DNA from: CAZICM01 sp964537685
GTDB lineage: Bacteria; Myxococcota_A; Polyangia; Polyangiales; Polyangiaceae
Length of the DNA stretch: 55,463 bases
Direction of reading: 5' to 3'
Assembly: GCA_964537685.1 (NCBI GenBank)
Contig: CAZICM010000064.1
Coordinates: 1-55,463 of the forward strand
Shown here: positions 34,204-43,447 of the stretch, piece after piece
Layout: every line of letters starts with the position of its first letter
Position numbering within the stretch: position 1 is the stretch's first letter
Notes under the pieces: model-generated
Databases searched by the model: none
Seen by the model: only the letters and a program-made list of their open reading frames with translations
What the model was told of the DNA's origin: nothing
Program-made: the position numbers and the translations under genes

Positions 34204-34707
34204 ATGAAGCCCCTGAATGCGCTTGGAATACTGAGTTTTTGCTGTTCAATAGCCATACTGATAGGCTGCGATAGTCCCAAGCGCGATATCCCCAAACGGG
34301 CGACATTAAATGTGCTTGGCCCGACGACGGTGGAGATTATCCCCTCGCCCGGCCAATATCCTAACTGTTTATTGTACACGGTATCAGAAAAGGGCGTAAA
34401 CCGGCAGCTCACGATGACGCTTGAAGATGAGAGCGTGCCCTGCGAAGCCGGAACGCCGATTGGAGGCGTACCGTATAAAGTACCGAAGAGCGAAGGCAAA
34501 GTACGTATTTATGTTATCTTTTCGGATAGGCCGCTTAAGGGTTCCAGCGTCGCCAAGCAATTAAATGAAATGGTGAATTCGGGCAAGCCGCTGACGGCAA
34601 TGGATCTGCGCGCGCCGGGCAACGCGACCATTGAAACGCTCGAATTTCTGCCCCAAACAGCCCCAGGAGCTCCAAGCGCCCAGCCTTCCCAAAGTCCTCC
34701 GCCTTAA
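34204..34707 (+). CDS. Small hypothetical lipoprotein
   Basis: 167 residues, starting two bases after the glnS stop, so probably translated from the same message. The signal ends AILIGC (Cys22). The middle (NCLLYTVSEKGVNRQL, KVRIYVIFSDRPL) is beta-rich, and the C-terminus is a Pro/Ser/Gln tail. No known motif. It is followed by an MFS transporter 17 bases on. Confidence 0.75.
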   Translation: MKPLNALGILSFCCSIAILIGCDSPKRDIPKRATLNVLGPTTVEIIPSPGQYPNCLLYTVSEKGVNRQLTMTLEDESVPCEAGTPIGGVPYKVPKSEGKVRIYVIFSDRPLKGSSVAKQLNEMVNSGKPLTAMDLRAPGNATIETLEFLPQTAPGAPSAQPSQSPPP

Positions 34708-34724
34708 TCGGTTGATGTTATCAA

Positions 34725-35963
34725 ATGACGCCGGGTACGCCTTATAAACTGATTTTGCTCAGCTCGCTTTACCTGGCGCAGGGGCTGCCTTTTGGATTTT
34801 TTACCCAGGCGCTTCCTGTGTTTATGCGAAAAGAAGGGTTAAGCCTGCCAGCCATTAGCCTGGCCGGGTTGCTCGCTATGCCCTGGGCATTAAAGTTTCT
34901 ATGGGCGCCCGTGGTCGATCGCTATGGTTCGGCTACCTTTGGACGAAGGCGCTCGTGGATTATCCCCCTTCAGATTCTAGCCATTCTCGCGACCAGCATG
35001 CTGGCCTTTGTCGATCCAGCCAAGGGCATTCCGGTGATGATGGGCGCGGTGTTTGTGACCAACTTAATCTCCGCTACCCAGGATATCGCCACCGATGGCT
35101 TGGCTGTCGATATTCTCAATGAAGACGAGCGGGGATTCGGCAATGGAATCCAAGTCGCCGGATACAGGGTGGGTATGATCCTGGGCGGGGGCGCGCTCTT
35201 GATGGCCTATGATGGGCTCGGCTGGAAATTGACATTTTTATGCATGTCTGCCTTGCTTCTTCTTTCCAGCCTGCCTATCGCCTTCTTTCGCGAACCTCAT
35301 CGCCCCAAGACATCCACCGAACTGGCTATCGGCAACTGGACGGGTATTCTATCGCGGCCCGGGATGCCTCTATGGCTTTCGGTGCTTGTCATGTATAAAC
35401 TCGGCGATTACCTGGCCTCGGCCATGGTTAAACCCATGATGGTCGATCATGGCTTTAGCGTTTCCGAAATCGGCAAAATCGTAGGCACTTATGGATTTAT
35501 CGCCGGCCTATTGGGCGCTTTGGCGGGAGGCTGGGCGGCATCGCGTTTTGGCCGTAAACAAGCTTTAATCGGCTGCGGCTTCTTTCAAGTGCTCACCATC
35601 GCGGGCTATATCCTTCCGGCCTACGGTATCGGGGGAAAACAATCCCTGGCTATCGCTTCCATTGCCGAACATCTGAGCGGCGGTATGGCCACTGTATCCC
35701 TCTTCACGCTGATGATGGATGCCTCAAACCCCGAAACCGGCGCAAACGATTATACCTTGCAAGCCAGCGTTGTCGTTATCGCCACAGGCGCCGCATCGAG
35801 CATCAGCGGATTCTCTGCCCAGGCGCTTGGCTATCCTTTGCACTTTATCTTGAGCACCGCCGTTGCGGCCGCGGGCTTGCTCTATTCGGCCATTGCCCTA
35901 TCCAAGGGCGGCCTTCCCCCGCCCTACGCAACAGCTTCTTCTTCCACCACAGGACATGGTTAG
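34725..35963 (+). CDS. MFS transporter, AmpG/RhtX-like
   Basis: 412 residues with about twelve hydrophobic segments. The first ends SLYLAQGLPFGFFTQALPVF; the L-A-Q-G-L-P-F/L-G entry and the later ATQDIATDGLAVD are characteristic of the AmpG/RhtX branch of the major facilitator superfamily. AmpG imports anhydro-muropeptides and RhtX/FptX import siderophores. The substrate here cannot be decided. The D-R-Y-G...G-R-R-R-S-W loop between helices 2 and 3 is the usual MFS motif A. It lies between a lipoprotein gene and yfcF in a tight + strand run. Confidence 0.85.
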   Translation: MTPGTPYKLILLSSLYLAQGLPFGFFTQALPVFMRKEGLSLPAISLAGLLAMPWALKFLWAPVVDRYGSATFGRRRSWIIPLQILAILATSMLAFVDPAKGIPVMMGAVFVTNLISATQDIATDGLAVDILNEDERGFGNGIQVAGYRVGMILGGGALLMAYDGLGWKLTFLCMSALLLLSSLPIAFFREPHRPKTSTELAIGNWTGILSRPGMPLWLSVLVMYKLGDYLASAMVKPMMVDHGFSVSEIGKIVGTYGFIAGLLGALAGGWAASRFGRKQALIGCGFFQVLTIAGYILPAYGIGGKQSLAIASIAEHLSGGMATVSLFTLMMDASNPETGANDYTLQASVVVIATGAASSISGFSAQALGYPLHFILSTAVAAAGLLYSAIALSKGGLPPPYATASSSTTGHG

Positions 35964-35983
35964 AAAGGTATTCAGGTCGTATC

Positions 35984-36628
35984 ATGCCCAACAATCACCG
36001 CCTTGTACTCTATACCGATTCCGCATGGATAAGCCCTTATGTCTATTCATGCTTTGTCGCGCTTCACGAAAAGGTGCTCCCTTTTCAAACCAGCCTGGTA
36101 GACCTCGAACAAAACGAGCATCTGCTGCCCGGCTATCGCAATGCATCGATTACCGCGCGCGTTCCCGCTCTTCAGCACGGCGATTTTTATCTGGCTGAGT
36201 CAAGCGCTATCGTCGAATACTTGGATGAAGCATTTTCCGATAGCCCCCGCATGCTGCCCGCGGATATCCATGAACGCGCCCGCGCCCGGCAAGTGATGGC
36301 CTGGATACGCAGCGATCTTTTAGCCCTGCGCCAAGAGCGCCCAACCACCACGATGTTCTATGCCCGCGCCGATAAAGCGCTAAGCTCCGAAGGCCAAGCC
36401 GCCGCCGATAAACTCGTGCGCGTCGCCGATAGCCTAATCACCGGGGGAAAAACCACGCTCTTCACCGAATTCAGCGTTGCCGATGCGGATCTTGCGTTTA
36501 TGCTTCACCGCCTAATTCTCAATGGGCACGAGGTCCCCGCCAAAATAAGTAACTATGCCGCCGATATCTGGAAACGCCCTTCGGTCCAGGCTTTTATGAT
36601 TCGTGAGCGGCCTCCGCTTCCCGCCTAA
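35984..36628 (+). CDS. yfcF: Glutathione S-transferase, YfcF type
   Basis: 214 residues that match YfcF of enterobacteria along their whole length as I recall it: W-I-S-P-Y-V near the N-terminus, V-P-A-L-Q-H-G-D, L-A-E-S-S-A-I-V-E-Y-L (thioredoxin-fold Glu-Ser glutathione contact), R-A-R-A-R-Q-V-M-A-W-I-R-S-D-L, and the C-terminal F-S-V-A-D-A-D-L-A-F-M. YfcF has glutathione-dependent peroxidase and transferase activity and is linked to oxidative-stress resistance. It starts 20 bases after the MFS gene and is the last gene of that run. Confidence 0.92.
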   Translation: MPNNHRLVLYTDSAWISPYVYSCFVALHEKVLPFQTSLVDLEQNEHLLPGYRNASITARVPALQHGDFYLAESSAIVEYLDEAFSDSPRMLPADIHERARARQVMAWIRSDLLALRQERPTTTMFYARADKALSSEGQAAADKLVRVADSLITGGKTTLFTEFSVADADLAFMLHRLILNGHEVPAKISNYAADIWKRPSVQAFMIRERPPLPA

Positions 36629-36699
36629 ACCCGCACCGGCGATTCCTTCTCCACGCACCTGTTTACCCATTCATCTTTTCACATTCCGAGGTCATTGAT

Positions 36700-38808
36700 A
36701 TGAGCATAAGGCATTTTTATCTATCCCCGCTCGCGCTTTTTTTTGGCGCGGCCGCTTGTCTTTCGGTATGGGCCTGCAAGGCCGACGATAAAGAGCCTCC
36801 CGAAGGGACGGGCACCAGCGCCCAAGGCGGCAATGGACAAGGCGGCAATGGACAAGGCGGCAATGGACAAGGCGGCGCCCCCCAAAATCCCCAAACCTTT
36901 CCACCTTCGCCCTATGATAGCTATTTCGATCCGCCCGCTGCCGATGGCTATTATGACGATTACCGCTCCGCGGGTAAATACACACCGCCCAATTGGTCCT
37001 GGGGCAGCATCGAGCTCTTAGAGGGACTTCAGCGCTTCCGTTCCGAATACTATAACCTCCGCACCCAAAAACTTCGCTGGCAAGATACCTTCCAAGATAA
37101 AGACTATCCGCTTCAAACCTATTTCGGCGATCTCAACCAGCAAATCGTCGATGGGTTTAATCTTCACTATCAAGATCTATGCGCAGGCGCCACCGGTAAA
37201 CCCGGCTCGCCCCTCTGTCCAGCGCCCGGACCCATGCGCCCCGAAGCTCGTTTTGTGCTGCTCCATCATGGCCCCAAAACGGCAAGCTTGTCTTGCGACA
37301 CCACCAAAACCCCAATTCTTCTCGTACACGGTGCCATGCAAAATGGCAACACTTGGCTTTTCCCCGGGGGCAATGATGGTACAGGTAATGCATATCCCGG
37401 CGTTACCCAAAAGACCGGCTTTGTACAAGATCTCGAAAGCAAAGGGATATGTACTTATGCCCTCACCTATGGCAGCTTTCATGGCGACAATATCAACCAA
37501 GCTATCCATCTTTCCAATGCGGTCCGCCATATCAAAAGCCTTACCGGCGCGGCGAGCGTCGACGTTGTCGCCTGGAGCAAAGGCGTTCTCGCGGCCGATC
37601 TTTATTTAAGCAATATCGCCGAATGGAAAGACTGGGGACCCAAATACTTTGAACAGCTCAGCGCCGAACATGCCAAAGCGGTTCCCCTCTTTCAACAAGA
37701 TATACGCGCCTATATCGCGCTATCCGGCCCCCACCGCGGTATCGATCTGAATTTTAGGCATCCCTTTAACGATTTAGTGATTTTCAGCACCTCTGAAGCC
37801 GCGCCCATCGGTCAAGCACCCGCGGTTTGGAACTTTATGTCCGCTATCCAATGCGTCACATGGGGCTATGCCGATTCCCCCGGCGATATCTTTCCCAATC
37901 CCTATGCCTATTCGGTCTGCGAAAAGCGGGGCGGCACATGGCTGGACTTCTGGCGCCGCATCTATGTCTCCAATATCGATGGCCTCGATGCCGATGGCAA
38001 GCCCATAAGCACCAAAAGCCTAAAAGATCTCAATACCGAACAAGGGCTCGATGCTCTCGCCTATAGTTTCGATCAATACAATATTGCAATGTGGGGATCT
38101 ATCGATGATAATGGCGTTTTCCGCTCCGCTTATCTAGGCCAGCTCCAAACCGCCTATGACTTGCGCAGCTACTATCCCATCCCCAACCGGGAAGACGATC
38201 CGGTGAGCTATGACTGGAGCACTATCGATACCGATGAATACAAATGGCGCGAATGGAACCGGATTAAGACCGATTACAACCCATCACCGCCCTATATTGG
38301 AGCAGGCTATATCGACGATGATACGGCTCATATCACCTGCCGCACCACAGCCTATGAACCTCAAACCACGCCGTGCAAAGCCAAACATGTCTACTACGAT
38401 GCCCTTACCGCCGAGGAATATGTATTGGGCTATGCCACCTATAAACTGATGGATGGCATTGGAATTCAAGCGGTTATGGAAATGGGCGGCAACTTAATCG
38501 AACGCCTGAAGGCGCATAGCCTGAGCCCTGATTTAGGCTATTTGTATGTGGTTCATGGAACGGGCGCAGGCGCCCCGGGAAGCAATTTTGAATACGATGG
38601 AATGAGCTGCCCCACCTGCGATCCGCATGGAGATGGCGTACTCTTTGATATCAGCATAGCGGCCCGCGATCAGCTTACCCAAAGCTGGCCAATGGACGCC
38701 AAAACCAACCGCTCGGCGCAGGAAGGCGTTCCTTTTGGACATCTTGAAGTGGGCGCTGCGCCGGCGGTATGGGATAAAATTAGCGCTAAGCTGGCGGGCT
38801 TAAAATAA
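36700..38808 (+). CDS. Lipase/alpha-beta hydrolase-like lipoprotein
   Basis: 702 residues with a gaggt site. The signal ends LSVWAC (Cys26), followed by a linker with three perfect N-G-Q-G-G repeats. From about residue 200 it shows an alpha/beta-hydrolase/lipase pattern: PILLVHGAMQNGNTW (oxyanion region) and VDVVAWSKGVLAADL, an A-W-S-K-G nucleophile elbow in place of G-x-S-x-G. Candidate later residues include H in LSGPHRG and an Asp near 390. The substrate is unknown; extracellular lipids or esters are likely for an outer-membrane lipoprotein. The N-terminal ~150 residues before the lipase part contain Tyr/Pro-rich text of unknown fold. Confidence 0.85.
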   Translation: MSIRHFYLSPLALFFGAAACLSVWACKADDKEPPEGTGTSAQGGNGQGGNGQGGNGQGGAPQNPQTFPPSPYDSYFDPPAADGYYDDYRSAGKYTPPNWSWGSIELLEGLQRFRSEYYNLRTQKLRWQDTFQDKDYPLQTYFGDLNQQIVDGFNLHYQDLCAGATGKPGSPLCPAPGPMRPEARFVLLHHGPKTASLSCDTTKTPILLVHGAMQNGNTWLFPGGNDGTGNAYPGVTQKTGFVQDLESKGICTYALTYGSFHGDNINQAIHLSNAVRHIKSLTGAASVDVVAWSKGVLAADLYLSNIAEWKDWGPKYFEQLSAEHAKAVPLFQQDIRAYIALSGPHRGIDLNFRHPFNDLVIFSTSEAAPIGQAPAVWNFMSAIQCVTWGYADSPGDIFPNPYAYSVCEKRGGTWLDFWRRIYVSNIDGLDADGKPISTKSLKDLNTEQGLDALAYSFDQYNIAMWGSIDDNGVFRSAYLGQLQTAYDLRSYYPIPNREDDPVSYDWSTIDTDEYKWREWNRIKTDYNPSPPYIGAGYIDDDTAHITCRTTAYEPQTTPCKAKHVYYDALTAEEYVLGYATYKLMDGIGIQAVMEMGGNLIERLKAHSLSPDLGYLYVVHGTGAGAPGSNFEYDGMSCPTCDPHGDGVLFDISIAARDQLTQSWPMDAKTNRSAQEGVPFGHLEVGAAPAVWDKISAKLAGLK
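36826..36876 (+). repeat. Three perfect 15-bp tandem repeats (NGQGG linker)
   Basis: Units at 36826-36840, 36841-36855 and 36856-36870 are identical (ggcggcaatggacaa), followed by a half unit. They encode the Gly/Gln/Asn linker of the lipase-like lipoprotein. Perfect identity suggests recent slippage. Confidence 0.95.
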
Positions 38809-38819
38809 TAAAACCTTAT

Positions 38820-39959
38820 CTATTTGGGAGCTCCGGCGGCAGGAGCTCCCGCCGACGCCGATCCCGATGCGGCAGGCGCCGGAGCCGTCTTCTCTCGAAT
38901 ACCCAGCGTCATTCCTTCTCCCTCGGGCTTCACGTCAAATCGAACCAACAGCGATTGCCCAATCACACCATCGACGCCTTCGCCCACCGAATCAATCGCT
39001 ACCGCAGGCACATCCTTCGTCTCGAGCTTTGAAAGCCCCATCAGCGGAAGCGTCACCAGCTTGCCCGCCTTCTTTTCCTTATTAAACTTAACAATCATAT
39101 CCGAGCCCAGCGTCAGCCCAAGCTTGGTCGCCAGCCCCGTCGTTATCACCACATAGCCTAAATTGCTATCCACGCCAAAGACGCCCGTTTCCTTCTCGGC
39201 CAATTTTACCTTGGCCCGCACCGCCTTCGCGTCCTTGTCCATTTCCAGCGCCGCCGTCCCCTTACCCGTTATCTCACAGCCGCCCTTCCCCTCCAGCTCA
39301 TCAATGCGAGCCCGGATCGGCGCTTCAAAACCTTTATCCGTCCCAAGCGCAACCTGCTGCCTTAATGGATAAAGCGCCGCGCAAATCTTCCCGTCCTTCT
39401 CATAAATCTTCGATAGGCGCCCAGGCATCTCGCCCGCTATCTTCGGCGTAATCAAAAACGCCTGAATATAATCGTCCACCGCTTTCTCGGGCTTCTTGAT
39501 ATCCTCAAAGAAAATTCCCCTCCACAAATGGAAGGTAATATTGTCCGGCTCATACTTCATTAGCTCGTTTAAGGCGGCCTCGGCCTTATCCATCTCGCCG
39601 AGATTCTGATGCGCCTTATACGTTAGCTGCCTAAAAGGAGCCCAAGGCTTGCATTTCGCATCAATCGCCGCCACTTTCTCGATAACACCCTTGTTTTCCC
39701 CGGACTGAAGCAGCTTATCCACCACCGAATAAGCCTTCTTCTGATCGCAGGGATTCGCTCCCAAATCGTCCAAGTTGCTAAAACCCTTGGCCTTGTCTTT
39801 ATCCGCCGAAGCCGATGCGGCGGGCGCTGCGACAGGCGCATGATCGCCCTTGGGAATAGCCACATACACAAGCCCGCCCGCCGCGGCCAAACCAACGACC
39901 ACCGCCACAGCCTTTAGGGGAGAGCCTGATTCTTCTTTCTTATAATTGTCGAATGCCAT
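38820..39959 (-). CDS. Membrane-anchored TPR protein with retropepsin-like C-domain
   Basis: 379 residues with an aaggtgag site. A single membrane helix lies near 16-34, then an Ala/Ser/Lys linker. Residues ~65-200 are TPR-like helices (NLGEMDKAEAALNELMKYEPDN; KPEKAVDDYIQAFLITP). Residues ~235-350 resemble an aspartyl protease (retropepsin-like) fold: FGVDSNLGYVVITTGLATKLGL where D-T-G-A is expected, and VDGVIGQSLLVRFDV later. The catalytic triplet reads D-S-N, so activity is doubtful. The last ~20 residues are Ala/Pro/Gly. The layout suggests an envelope-anchored binding protein. Confidence 0.75.
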   Translation of the reverse strand: MAFDNYKKEESGSPLKAVAVVVGLAAAGGLVYVAIPKGDHAPVAAPAASASADKDKAKGFSNLDDLGANPCDQKKAYSVVDKLLQSGENKGVIEKVAAIDAKCKPWAPFRQLTYKAHQNLGEMDKAEAALNELMKYEPDNITFHLWRGIFFEDIKKPEKAVDDYIQAFLITPKIAGEMPGRLSKIYEKDGKICAALYPLRQQVALGTDKGFEAPIRARIDELEGKGGCEITGKGTAALEMDKDAKAVRAKVKLAEKETGVFGVDSNLGYVVITTGLATKLGLTLGSDMIVKFNKEKKAGKLVTLPLMGLSKLETKDVPAVAIDSVGEGVDGVIGQSLLVRFDVKPEGEGMTLGIREKTAPAPAASGSASAGAPAAGAPK

Positions 39960-39997
39960 TCGCTCACCTTCATTCCATTCATGCGCAGATAAAAGCT

Positions 39998-40774
39998 CTA
40001 TAGCTTCACCACGCGCGTTGCCATAAACATCGGTAAATTGTACTTCGCCGTCGGCGCTCCCTCGGAATGCAAATCCTCGTAAAATCCGATCATTGCAAAC
40101 CCAAGCTCCAACTGCCCCCCGATCTGATCGTCCAGCGTATGACTAAAGCATAAAGGCTCGTTCTTGTCCGTGTACCGCCTCCGCTCCTTCTCGCTTAAAC
40201 TCCCCGTGTCCGAATAGGGAAGTTCATATTTAACCTGAAGCACCCCCCGCTCTTCCAGCACCGGATCAAAACAAAATGCTATGGGCAGCGTAAACCCCGC
40301 CAGCAAATGCCCGCCTTTTCGCAGCACCCGATAACATTCCCTCCATACCGGGCGCACATCGTCTACAAAGCAATTCGATACCGGATGAAAAATTAAATCG
40401 AATTGCCCATCATGAAAACAGGATAGATCGCGCATATCCCCTTCAACCAAATCAATCGCGAGCCCATCCCGCTCCGCGACCGATCGATCCTGCCCAAGCT
40501 GAGCGGGAGATGCATCGAATACCGTGACATCCGCACCCGCCGCGGCGAGTACGCAAGCCTGCTGACCACCGCCCGAAGCCAGGCATAAGATGCGCGTTCC
40601 CCTCATATCTGCGGGAAACCACGCACGCGGCACCGGCTTCCGGGGCGTTAATATCACACTCCAGTCCCCGGCCCGCGCCCGCGCGATGACCTCAGGCGAA
40701 ACCGGAACCGTCCACCGATCCCCCTGTTTCACCTGCTGATTCCAGGCATCCCGATTGTATTGAAATACATCCAT
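39998..40774 (-). CDS. Class I SAM-dependent methyltransferase
   Basis: 258 residues. The S-adenosylmethionine site is I-L-C-L-A-S-G-G-G-Q-Q near residue 70, followed by V-T-V-F-D-A-S (acidic residue for ribose), D-M-R-D-L, and F-D-L-I-F-H-P. The W-R-E-C-Y-R-V-L-R-K-G-G strand-helix is typical of methyltransferase domain family 11. The substrate cannot be told. It lies 14 bases after the small lipoprotein gene (40789) and 38 bases before the TPR gene, all on the same strand. Confidence 0.88.
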   Translation of the reverse strand: MDVFQYNRDAWNQQVKQGDRWTVPVSPEVIARARAGDWSVILTPRKPVPRAWFPADMRGTRILCLASGGGQQACVLAAAGADVTVFDASPAQLGQDRSVAERDGLAIDLVEGDMRDLSCFHDGQFDLIFHPVSNCFVDDVRPVWRECYRVLRKGGHLLAGFTLPIAFCFDPVLEERGVLQVKYELPYSDTGSLSEKERRRYTDKNEPLCFSHTLDDQIGGQLELGFAMIGFYEDLHSEGAPTAKYNLPMFMATRVVKL

Positions 40775-40788
40775 CGCGGAAGGGAAGC

Positions 40789-41247
40789 CTATTTCTTACC
40801 CTTGAAGATATAATCGTAACTGGCCACGGTCTCATTGTTTTTCTTTTCCGTGCCCGTCACGCTCATATTCAGCCCGCCCTGCTCATCGAAATTCAGCGTA
40901 GCGGACAGGTTCATCTTGCCTTCCCAACTGGTGATTTTCACATCGCAGGGGCTGGACACCAAAATGCTGCTGGTCCCCGAGCTTTTCCCCTTCATCTCAC
41001 ACGCATTGAACTTGACAACGTACTCGTCGCCGCTCTTGCTCACGGTCACCGATTGATCGGGCACTTTTCGCGGTGGAGCTTCGTTGGTGGCGACGGCGGG
41101 CGCCTGAATATGAGCGACCTTGAGCGTGCCGGTTTCAGTGGCCTCGCCCTTGTAAGTGCCTGAAAAATCCTTGCCGCAGGCGGCGAGGCCGAGGCCCGAC
41201 AGAGCGAGAACGAAGAGCGGAGCGAATCGAAAAACGTGGTTCTTCAT
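40789..41247 (-). CDS. Small hypothetical lipoprotein
   Basis: 152 residues from the ATG at 41247, chosen because the lipoprotein signal (ending GLAAC, Cys24) begins there. The frame is open for a further 96 codons upstream, but that text is Arg/Pro-rich and unlike protein. The body is beta-rich (DFSGTYKGEATETGTL, MNLSATLNFDEQGGLNMS) and resembles small lipocalin-like sheets. No family recognised. First gene of a likely three-gene run with the methyltransferase and the TPR protein. Confidence 0.75.
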   Translation of the reverse strand: MKNHVFRFAPLFVLALSGLGLAACGKDFSGTYKGEATETGTLKVAHIQAPAVATNEAPPRKVPDQSVTVSKSGDEYVVKFNACEMKGKSSGTSSILVSSPCDVKITSWEGKMNLSATLNFDEQGGLNMSVTGTEKKNNETVASYDYIFKGKK

Positions 41248-41364
41248 GGCTAATTGGCTTGTAGCGATGCGGTTGATTTTCCGCCTGGACACAGCGAACA
41301 CAGCGAAATGAAAGCGCGCCCCGAGCGGCGGCGCCCTTCTTATCTCATGTAAAAAAAGATTGCG

Positions 41365-41374
41365 ACAAATTTGT
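41365..41374. promoter_or_regulatory. 10-bp perfect palindrome upstream of the 41247 lipoprotein
   Basis: The sequence acaaatttgt at 41365-41374 is its own reverse complement and lies in the 155-bp intergenic gap upstream of the - strand lipoprotein operon, beside a run of As (41351-41357). It could be an operator for a dimeric regulator. A single short site gives weak support. Confidence 0.2.
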
Positions 41375-41402
41375 GGGGGCGATTTTATTTTTGGCGGGGC
41401 AG

Positions 41403-41855
41403 CTAGGGCGCGGATGTGTTGCAGGCGCCGCTGTCGCAGGTAACGAGAATCATCGACATATCCTGCACGGATTTGCCGTCTTCGGTTTGGGTCGGGCCGC
41501 CCGCGCAGCCGCAGGCCGGATACTGCGAGGTGCATTGGGCTTCCGCGGCCGTGAAGGCGGACACTTCGGACGAATTCATACCAATGGCTTTAAACGTTCC
41601 ACAACAATCGATTTGATGGTATTGGATAGAACAATCGGCGGGCGCCGCACAGCTTTTATCGAAGGTGGGAAACACAACCTGAGTCCCTCCAAAACACTGC
41701 ACATCGCCCGAGCCTCCGCCTTGGCCGCCCTGGCCTTGACTTCCGCCCGAGCCTCCCGAAGCGCCTGAACCGCCCGAACCACCTCCTCCGCCGTCTGAAC
41801 TGCATGCCGCGAGACAGAAGAAACCAAGCGATAAGCAAGCTATGTAAATACGCAT
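41403..41855 (-). CDS. Small Cys-rich lipoprotein with Gly/Ser linker
   Basis: 150 residues from the ATG at 41855 (an aaaggt site lies upstream). An earlier in-frame start at 41948 adds text that does not look like a signal peptide. The lipobox ends CLAAC (Cys18), then comes a pure Gly/Ser/Gln linker. The remaining ~100 residues contain ten cysteines including CC and C-x-C (IDCCGTF; PACGCAGG). This follows the same architecture as the other linker lipoproteins here. Function unknown. Confidence 0.8.
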   Translation of the reverse strand: MRIYIACLSLGFFCLAACSSDGGGGGSGGSGASGGSGGSQGQGGQGGGSGDVQCFGGTQVVFPTFDKSCAAPADCSIQYHQIDCCGTFKAIGMNSSEVSAFTAAEAQCTSQYPACGCAGGPTQTEDGKSVQDMSMILVTCDSGACNTSAP

Positions 41856-42030
41856 CGAAGTGACCTTTCCAGGAGCGCGGGCTCCTTGCAAAAGCCTAAA
41901 CCAAAGCCCCAAAACAAGACAAGCGGCATCCATTGTCCAGCCCGGCACAACTGCACGCCCACAAAATTCTTGGCCCGGCGGTCATTTCCTTTTATGATGC
42001 GAATATCCGGCAGCCCGCGCCCCCACTGGA

Positions 42031-43437
42031 ATGGACGATTCTCTTCATATTATAGGCCAAACCCTGCAAGGCCGATATCGCATCGATGCCTTTGTTGGTG
42101 AAGGCGGCTATGGCTTTGTGTACAAAGCCTTTCACATTCATCTGGAGATACCCATCGCGCTGAAATTCCTAAAGCTTTCGGGGCGCGAGACGCCGGAAGA
42201 CCGGGAACACTATATCGCGGCTTTCGACGAAGAAGCGAAGCTTTTGCTCGAGTTGTCGTCGCAGCATCCGGCCTTTGTGCGGGTGCTGGATTTAGGCCGC
42301 TGCCGGGTCAACAACGAAAGGGCTGATACGCCTTTTATTGTGATGGAATGGCTGGATGGGCATACGCTTGATGCCGATCTGAAATACCGCCGCCGCCGCA
42401 AGCTTCCGCCTCAAAGCCTAGAGGAAGTTCTTCGCTGTCTATCGCCCATTGCCGAAGCCTTGGCCGTTGCGCATGGCCAGCCTCAGCGCATTGCCCACCG
42501 GGATATCAAGCCGGCCAATATCTTTCTTTCGAAGGCGGGCGAAGCATCTTATGCAAAGCTCTTGGATTTTGGTATTGCCAAGGTAATGAATGCCACGGGT
42601 GAAGGAGCCTATCATGCGACGACGGTGGGAGCCATTTCCGGGTTTACACCGATGTATGCGGCGCCTGAACAATGGAAGAAGTCATTTGGAGCGACGGGGC
42701 CGTGGACCGATGTGTATGCGCTGGCCTTGGTATGTGTAGAGATGCTGACGGGCAAGCCTGCATTGCCCGGCGACGATGCGCTTCAATTGATGGCGGCGAC
42801 GGTCGATCCAAAGAACAGGCCGACGCCGCGAAACCGGGGAGCGATTGTTTCATCGCGGGTTGAAGCGGTATTTCGAAAGGCGCTAACGATTGAAGCTATT
42901 GATCGCTATAGCAATGCGGAAGAATTTTGGACGGCTTTGTTAAGCGCCTCGAAGAAGCGAAGCGCCAAACAATGGCTGGAGCGGAGTGGAGCGGCATGGG
43001 TGCTGGGCATGTGTATTTCGGCGGGCATCGTTATAGCGCTATGGCCGCAGCGGCAAAAGGCTGCGATTTACGATAGCGTGGATGGAGGCGTGCGGACAAA
43101 TGCGCCGGATGGAAGCAGTGAAATGGATATCGGGGAAACGCCCAAAGGCCCGGCGATTAGCATTGAACCCTTTCAGTTGGCAGGCAGTGCGGCGCCCTCG
43201 GCCAGCGCACCAAAAATAAGAAGCAAAGTGGAGGATGCGATTGCCGAGCCCGATGCCAGTGTTGAGGTGGACGCGGCTATGATCGCGGATGCAGAGCCTC
43301 CCGAAGAAGATGACAGCGATCCCTATGCGCCTGAACCTAAAAAAGAAGTCTATCAAGATGCGGGCGATACGGCAATCGATGTGCCTCCACCGCCTCCTCC
43401 TACGCCATCCGCAAGCGAAGAAGAAACCTATCCCTAA
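42031..43437 (+). CDS. Membrane-anchored Ser/Thr protein kinase
   Basis: 468 residues. Hanks-type kinase domain, residues ~14-305: G-E-G-G-Y-G-F-V loop (23-30), A-L-K near 49, H-R-D-I-K-P-A-N with the Lys kept, D-F-G, and A-A-P-E-Q. The C-terminal part has a membrane helix near 327-345 and an extracytoplasmic Asp/Glu/Pro-rich tail of ~120 residues with no visible domain. Unlike the kinase at 18156, its catalytic residues look intact. It stands alone and is convergent with the dehydrogenase gene. Confidence 0.9.
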   Translation: MDDSLHIIGQTLQGRYRIDAFVGEGGYGFVYKAFHIHLEIPIALKFLKLSGRETPEDREHYIAAFDEEAKLLLELSSQHPAFVRVLDLGRCRVNNERADTPFIVMEWLDGHTLDADLKYRRRRKLPPQSLEEVLRCLSPIAEALAVAHGQPQRIAHRDIKPANIFLSKAGEASYAKLLDFGIAKVMNATGEGAYHATTVGAISGFTPMYAAPEQWKKSFGATGPWTDVYALALVCVEMLTGKPALPGDDALQLMAATVDPKNRPTPRNRGAIVSSRVEAVFRKALTIEAIDRYSNAEEFWTALLSASKKRSAKQWLERSGAAWVLGMCISAGIVIALWPQRQKAAIYDSVDGGVRTNAPDGSSEMDIGETPKGPAISIEPFQLAGSAAPSASAPKIRSKVEDAIAEPDASVEVDAAMIADAEPPEEDDSDPYAPEPKKEVYQDAGDTAIDVPPPPPPTPSASEEETYP

Positions 43438-43447
43438 TCGATCTTAT

